From Euzebyaceae bacterium (GTDB lineage Bacteria; Actinomycetota; Nitriliruptoria; Euzebyales; Egibacteraceae), in the NCBI GenBank assembly GCA_013696915.1, contig JACCXR010000150.1, forward strand, positions 1 through 10,192: a DNA stretch of 10,192 bases. Reading direction: 5' to 3'. The notes beneath the pieces are model-generated. The model was not told the DNA's origin, did no database searches, and was given only the letters and a program-made list of their open reading frames with translations. Below, piece by piece: positions 6,407 to 10,192 of the stretch (positions within the stretch are counted from its first letter, which is position 1; each line of letters begins with the position of its first letter). The translations under genes and the position numbers were made by a program.

Positions 6407-7198
6407 TCACACGGCGGTGTGGCCACCGTCCACGTTCAGCACGTGGCCGGTGACCATGGCCGACGCGGGGGAGGCGAGGAACACCGCCGGACCGACGATG
6501 TCGCCGGGCTCCCCGAGCCGGCCCAGCGGGATGTTGCCGAGGAAGTACGCCTCGAGTTCTGGTCGCTGCCCCAGGGCGTCGTCGACGAGCGGGGTCCGGA
6601 AGTGGGTGGGCGCGATCGCGTTCACGCGGATGCCGTGCGGCGCCCACTCGATGGCGAGGCACCGGGTCAGCGCGATGGCCCCGCCCTTGCTTGCGGCGTA
6701 GTTGGCGTTGCCGGTCGTGACGCCGACCTGTCCGGCCACGGACGCCATGTTGATGATGCTCCCGCCGGCGCCCCGCTGGATCATGTGGCGACCGGCGAGC
6801 TGGTCGAACAGCCACATGCCGCGGAGGTTGACGCGCAGCACCCGGTCCCACTGCTCGACGGTCATGTCCTCGGCCGGGCTGCGATCGCCGATGCCGGCGT
6901 TGGCCACGAGCACGTCGAGCGCGCCGAACGCCTCGACCGCCCGCGCGACCGCGGCCCCGGCCTGCGCTTCCTCCCCGACGTCGCAGCCGAGCCCCAGGGC
7001 GTCGGCCCCTTCGGCCCGCAGGGCGGCGGCCACCGTCTCGGCACCGCGGGCGTCGAGGTCGACGACCGCAACCGCGGCGCCGGCTGCCGCGAGCCCACGG
7101 GCGATCGCCTCGCCGAGCCCCCGCGCTCCGCCCGTCACCAGCGCGGCCCTCCCGGCGAGGCCGAAGAGCTCGCGCACGCCGTCTGCGTCGGTGCTCAC
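6407..7198 (-). CDS. Short-chain dehydrogenase/reductase, classical SDR, NAD-preferring
   Basis: This 263-residue cytosolic oxidoreductase has a Rossmann fold and all classical SDR marks: TGGARGLG (22-29) for cofactor binding; Asp47 at the end of the second strand (VVDLD), which favours NAD(H) over NADP(H); Asp73-Val74; NAG (100-102); Asn124; catalytic Ser153 (NMAS) and Tyr167-x3-Lys171 (YAASK); and the C-terminal NVDGG. Members of this group oxidise sugars, sugar acids or other secondary alcohols, and the family is too broad for a substrate call. Here it may oxidise a sugar to its lactone, or a keto-deoxy acid intermediate. The GTG start at 7198 overlaps the stop of the preceding dehydrogenase gene as GTGA, implying coupled translation. 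Its own Shine-Dalgarno sequence is weak. Confidence 0.93.
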   Translation of the reverse strand: MSTDADGVRELFGLAGRAALVTGGARGLGEAIARGLAAAGAAVAVVDLDARGAETVAAALRAEGADALGLGCDVGEEAQAGAAVARAVEAFGALDVLVANAGIGDRSPAEDMTVEQWDRVLRVNLRGMWLFDQLAGRHMIQRGAGGSIINMASVAGQVGVTTGNANYAASKGGAIALTRCLAIEWAPHGIRVNAIAPTHFRTPLVDDALGQRPELEAYFLGNIPLGRLGEPGDIVGPAVFLASPASAMVTGHVLNVDGGHTAV

Positions 7199-8265
7199 GG
7201 CTCGACGCGTCCGACGGCCGCGACGACGGCGTCCCCGACCTCGCCCGTGGACGCGTCGCCCCCGAGGTCGGCCGTGAGCGGACCGTGCGCCGCGACGTGG
7301 CGGAGGGCGGCCATCACCAGCGCGGCCGCCTCGCCCTCGCCGAGGTGGCCCAGCATCATCGCGCCGGCCCACACGGCCGCCATGGGGTTGGCGATCCCGG
7401 CCCCGGCGATGTCGGGTGCGGAGCCGTGCACCGGCTCGAACATGCTCGGGTACCGGCGCTCGGGGTTGATGTTCCCCGACGCGGGCAGCCCCAGGGAACC
7501 CTGCAGCGCGCCGCCGAGGTCGGTGAGGATGTCGCCGAAGAGGTTGCTCGCCACGACGACGTCGAGGGTGTCGGGGGCCGTCACGAACCGGGCCGCGAGC
7601 GCGTCGACGTGGTAGGCGGTCAGCGCGACGTCCGGATGCTCCGCGGCGACCGCGGCCACGACCTCGTCCCAGAGCACCGCGCTGTACTGCAAAGCGTTCG
7701 ACTTCGTGGCCGACGCGACCGCCCCCCGCCGCTCGCGGGCCCTGGCGAAGGCGAAGCGGGCGACCCGCTCGATGCCGCGACGGGTGAACACCGCCGTCTG
7801 CACCGCCATCTCGTCGGGGGTGCCCTCCCGCAGCCGGCCGCCCATGCCGGCGTACTCGCCCTCGGTGTTCTCCCGCACGCACAGGATGTCGAGGTCCTCC
7901 GGTCCGCGGTCGCGGAGGGGACCGGCCACGCCGGGGAGCGCCTGGATCGGGCGGAGGTTCACGTACTGGTCGAACTGGCGCCTGATGGGCAGGAGCAGTT
8001 CTCCGAGCGAGACGTGGTCGGGGACCCCGGGGAAGCCGATCGCCCCGAGGTACACCGCGTCGTTGTCCGCCAGCCGCGCGATGCCGTCGGCCGGCATCAT
8101 CCGCCCGTGCTCGAGGCGCCACGCGCACGACCAGGGGTGCTCGCGGACGTCGAGACGGAATCCGCCGGTCACCTCGGCCGCGCGCCGCAGCACCCGGAGC
8201 CCCTGGTGCAGGACCTCCGGCCCGATCCCGTCCCCGGGGATCAGCGCGATCGTGTGCGTGTTCAC
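7195..8265 (-). CDS. Isocitrate/isopropylmalate-family dehydrogenase, tartrate/D-malate dehydrogenase type
   Basis: This 356-residue enzyme belongs to the metal- and NAD-dependent beta-hydroxyacid oxidative decarboxylases. Visible are GDGIGPE (11-17); substrate-binding arginines in PIRRQFDQYVNLRP (Arg95, Arg105) and RENTEGEY (Arg131, 131-138); Lys188 (TKSN); metal ligands Asp221 (HVDA), Asp245 and Asp249 (NLFGDILTDL); and the cofactor loop EPVHGSAPDIAG (277-288). The segment GRMMPADG..L...DAVYLGAIG.P.VPDHVSLGELLLPIRRQFDQY is, as I know the family, that of tartrate/D-malate dehydrogenases rather than LeuB. It would oxidise a malate- or tartrate-like acid and often decarboxylate it. The start is GTG at 8265 (19 bp after the amidohydrolase stop), with a poor Shine-Dalgarno sequence. 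Leucine biosynthesis is unlikely in this context. The exact substrate is open. Confidence 0.92.
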   Translation of the reverse strand: MNTHTIALIPGDGIGPEVLHQGLRVLRRAAEVTGGFRLDVREHPWSCAWRLEHGRMMPADGIARLADNDAVYLGAIGFPGVPDHVSLGELLLPIRRQFDQYVNLRPIQALPGVAGPLRDRGPEDLDILCVRENTEGEYAGMGGRLREGTPDEMAVQTAVFTRRGIERVARFAFARARERRGAVASATKSNALQYSAVLWDEVVAAVAAEHPDVALTAYHVDALAARFVTAPDTLDVVVASNLFGDILTDLGGALQGSLGLPASGNINPERRYPSMFEPVHGSAPDIAGAGIANPMAAVWAGAMMLGHLGEGEAAALVMAALRHVAAHGPLTADLGGDASTGEVGDAVVAAVGRVEP

Positions 8266-8284
8266 GGCTTCGGGCGGCGACCGG

Positions 8285-9157
8285 TCAGATCCGGTAGTAC
8301 CGCTCGGCGTTGCGCGAGAACAGCTGCTCCTGCTCGTCGCGGGAGAAGTCCGCGATGATCTCGGCGTACGCGGCGACGAGGTCGGCGTAGGTGCTGAAGA
8401 GCTTGTCGACCGGCCAGTTCGTGCCGAACATGCAGCGGTCGACGCCGAAGATCTCGACCGTGGAGAGCACCCAGGGTCGGATGCTGTCGACCGTCCAGGC
8501 GTTGTCCACCATCCCGAGGCCGGAAATCTTCACCGCGACGTTCGGGGCCTCGGCAAGCTCGGCCATCTCGGTCCGCCACCGCTGGAAGTACTCGTCGGTC
8601 CGCTCGAGGGGGAACCCGGTGTGCCCGAGGATGATCTGGGTGTTGGGGAAGTCGCGCGCGAGGTCCCTGCCGGAGACGAGGTTGCCCGGCGAGGCGTTCT
8701 GCTCGTAGGAGAGGTTGCGCCGGCCGAGCGCGGCGAACGCGGTGCGGAAGGCGGGGTCGGTCACGTCGTCCGGGTGCGCGCGGATGCGGACGCCGCGCAC
8801 GTTGTCGCACGCGCAGTGCCGGTCGAGCTGGGCGTCGGCGTCCTCGGCCTCGATGTCGCAGAAGACGACCAGGGCGTGCGGGAAGCCGTGCTCCTCGGCG
8901 ACCTGCTGCAGCCACTCGGTCTCCTCGACCGGGTCCGGGCCGGCGTAGGCGGCCTCGACGTGGACCGACTTGACGACGTTCGCCGTGGCGAACTCGGCCA
9001 GCAGCTCCTCGACGAGGTAGTCGCGCCGGATGGAGGAGTAGTCGCCGAGCAGGGCGGTGTGGCCGGGCCACCCCTCGCCGGAGAGCCAGTCGTAGTGGAA
9101 CCTGCCGAGGTCCCACAGGTGGTGGTGGGTGTCGACGAAGTCGAGCGGTGCGGCCAT
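8285..9157 (-). CDS. Amidohydrolase-superfamily enzyme, COG3618 type (probable sugar lactonase)
   Basis: This 290-residue TIM-barrel hydrolase matches the length of COG3618 proteins such as fuconolactonases, rhamnonolactonases and LigI (2-pyrone-4,6-dicarboxylate lactonase). The N-terminal DTHHHLWD (9-16) carries the HxH pair His11/His13. His66 (VHVE), His179 (LGHTGFP) and Lys210 (VKISG) are further active-site candidates. At FGTNWPVD (244-251) Asn247 stands where many members have the catalytic Asp of FGSDWP; an SNFPVD version occurs in part of the family as I recall it, so loss of activity does not follow. Cytosolic; no signal peptide. The ATG at 9157 has AGGAGGAG close upstream and lies 25 bp after the permease stop. 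With the neighbouring SDR and enolase-superfamily gene it fits a dehydrogenase-lactonase-dehydratase route. An arylic-acid decarboxylase-like activity is a less likely alternative. Confidence 0.88.
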   Translation of the reverse strand: MAAPLDFVDTHHHLWDLGRFHYDWLSGEGWPGHTALLGDYSSIRRDYLVEELLAEFATANVVKSVHVEAAYAGPDPVEETEWLQQVAEEHGFPHALVVFCDIEAEDADAQLDRHCACDNVRGVRIRAHPDDVTDPAFRTAFAALGRRNLSYEQNASPGNLVSGRDLARDFPNTQIILGHTGFPLERTDEYFQRWRTEMAELAEAPNVAVKISGLGMVDNAWTVDSIRPWVLSTVEIFGVDRCMFGTNWPVDKLFSTYADLVAAYAEIIADFSRDEQEQLFSRNAERYYRI

Positions 9158-9182
9158 GGGCTCCTCCTCGGTGGTGAGGGTG

Positions 9183-10192
9183 TCAGGATGCGCCGCCGGT
9201 CAGGCGGATGCGCAGCTGGTCGAAGGTCACCGCGCCGAGCAGCAGCACGCCGCCGGCGACCTCGACCCAGAAGGACGGGACGTTCAGCTGGATGAGGCCG
9301 TTGTTCAGCACGCCGACGATGAAGACGGCGACGGCGGTGCCGAGGATGGTCCCACGCCCGCCGGCCAGGCTCGCGCCGCCGAGGACCACCGCGGTGATCA
9401 CCGACAGCTCCAGTCCCAGCCCGGCGTTCACCGAGGCCCCGCCGACCTGCGACAGGCGGATGAGGCCGGCCAGGGCGACGCAGACGGAGGAGAGCAGGAA
9501 CCCGGCGAAGATCGACCGGTTCACCCTGATGCCCGCCAGGCGCGCCGCAGCCGGGCTTGCCCCGATCGCGTACATCGACCGCCCGTAGACGGTGTAGCGC
9601 AGCACGAACGCGAAGATCAGCAGCACCGCCAGGAGGATGTAGACCGGAAGGGGGATCTCGAACAGGGGTCGGCTGACGCCGAGGCTGCCGAAGCCGTTGA
9701 CGCGGATGGTCTGGCCGTCGCCGAGCACCTTGGTGAGGCCGCGGAAGATCGCGAGCGTGCCCAGCGTCGTGATCAGCGGGTTGATCCCGATGACCGTCAC
9801 CGCGACGCCGTTCATCACGCCGACGAGCAGCGCGGCCGCCACGGCGACGAGCAGGGCGAGGGGGATCGACAGGCCCATGGCGAACTGCAGCCCCGAGTCG
9901 GCCGGCGAGGCGGCGACGGCCATCACCATGCCGACGAAGCCCGCGGCCGAGCCCACCGACAGGTCGAACTGGCCGCTCACGAGCAGCAGTGTCGCGGGCG
10001 CCGCGATGATCCCGATCACGGCGACGTTCTGCAGGATGTTCACGAAGTTCGCGTACTGCAGGAAGAACTCGGACTGGACGGAGAAGAAGGCGAACAACGC
10101 CGCCAGCACGAACAGCAGCGCCGCGATCTCCGGCACCTGGCGCCGCCTCGCCGGCCCGGCGGGCGGCAGGGCGCCCTCGGCCGGGGCGGGCG
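9183..10192 (-). CDS. Sugar ABC transporter permease, RbsC-like (CUT2), N-terminus outside the window
   Basis: This is an integral membrane subunit of a second sugar importer. From the GTG at 10136 it would be 317 residues, but the frame stays open to the window edge and encodes a plausible cytoplasmic tail rich in Pro/Ala ending in ARRRQ just before the first membrane segment, so the true start probably lies beyond 10192. Visible marks, numbered from that GTG, are the GQFDLSVGS motif (55-63), typical of the family, and GGASLAGGRGTILGT (about 253-267), the conserved cytoplasmic loop. The C-terminus LTGGAS is complete. It is distinct from the permease at 2830-3879, so it is not a recent duplicate. 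No ATPase or binding protein accompanies it in the window; they presumably precede it to the right. It heads the visible part of the first gene group. Confidence 0.9.
   Translation of the reverse strand, partial: PAPAEGALPPAGPARRRQVPEIAALLFVLAALFAFFSVQSEFFLQYANFVNILQNVAVIGIIAAPATLLLVSGQFDLSVGSAAGFVGMVMAVAASPADSGLQFAMGLSIPLALLVAVAAALLVGVMNGVAVTVIGINPLITTLGTLAIFRGLTKVLGDGQTIRVNGFGSLGVSRPLFEIPLPVYILLAVLLIFAFVLRYTVYGRSMYAIGASPAAARLAGIRVNRSIFAGFLLSSVCVALAGLIRLSQVGGASVNAGLGLELSVITAVVLGGASLAGGRGTILGTAVAVFIVGVLNNGLIQLNVPSFWVEVAGGVLLLGAVTFDQLRIRLTGGAS

Noticed and set aside
7199..8128. In-frame upstream extension of the SDR gene on the minus strand
   Set aside because: It lies within the tartrate/malate-type dehydrogenase gene and has no SDR-like content before the GTG at 7198.
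9158..9182. Promoter or terminator between the right-edge permease and the amidohydrolase gene
   Set aside because: The gap is only 25 bp and holds nothing but the ribosome binding site of the amidohydrolase gene.
7706..9295. Long plus-strand open frame opposite the dehydrogenase and amidohydrolase genes
   Set aside because: It spans two real minus-strand genes and their junction, with a low-complexity composition and no family motif.

Overview
The window is a very GC-rich, densely packed segment. Every credible gene lies on the minus strand, so the genes read from right to left. Codon third positions are almost all G or C, GTG and TTG starts occur, several genes overlap by 4 bp, and the binding protein is a lipoprotein with a short AAGC-type lipobox. 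This fits a high-GC actinobacterium (Actinomycetota). The lineage is inferred from composition and gene style only, because no marker gene is present.

Layout, in the direction of transcription. First group (10192 to 5314): the end of a CUT2-type (RbsC-like) sugar ABC permease that enters from beyond the right edge; a COG3618-type amidohydrolase/lactonase; a tartrate/D-malate/isopropylmalate-type oxidative decarboxylase; an NAD-type short-chain dehydrogenase; and a cysteine-rich protein I do not recognise. Spacings are 25, 19, -4 and 19 bp, so this looks like one transcription unit. A 121-bp gap (5193-5313) follows. It holds a LacI-like operator candidate, a TTGACA box and a strong ribosome binding site. 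Second group (5192 to 1): a lipoprotein sugar-binding protein, a second CUT2 permease, a double-ATPase subunit and an enolase-superfamily dehydratase/racemase-like enzyme. Then comes the first 39 codons of another gene that runs off the left edge. The last four junctions are +5, -4, -4 and -4 bp, which implies translational coupling.

Taken together this is a catabolic locus for a sugar or sugar acid. The second group supplies a complete importer (binding protein, permease, ATPase). The enzymes (SDR, lactonase-like amidohydrolase, enolase-superfamily dehydratase, hydroxy-acid dehydrogenase) resemble the non-phosphorylative logic of L-fucose/L-rhamnose-type pathways: oxidise the sugar to a lactone, open it, dehydrate the acid, oxidise further. 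The substrate cannot be read from the sequence. A second importer is implied by the right-edge permease, whose partners must lie outside the window.

The main oddities are: (i) an exact 40-bp copy of part of the enolase-superfamily gene at positions 1-40, in frame with a new ORF that starts on the enolase stop codon; (ii) the cysteine-rich orphan protein at the end of the first group; (iii) a second ATPase half that lacks the Walker A lysine and has Glu in place of the Walker B Asp; and (iv) an Asn where many COG3618 enzymes have the catalytic Asp. I see no RNA genes, insertion sequences, CRISPR arrays or origins.
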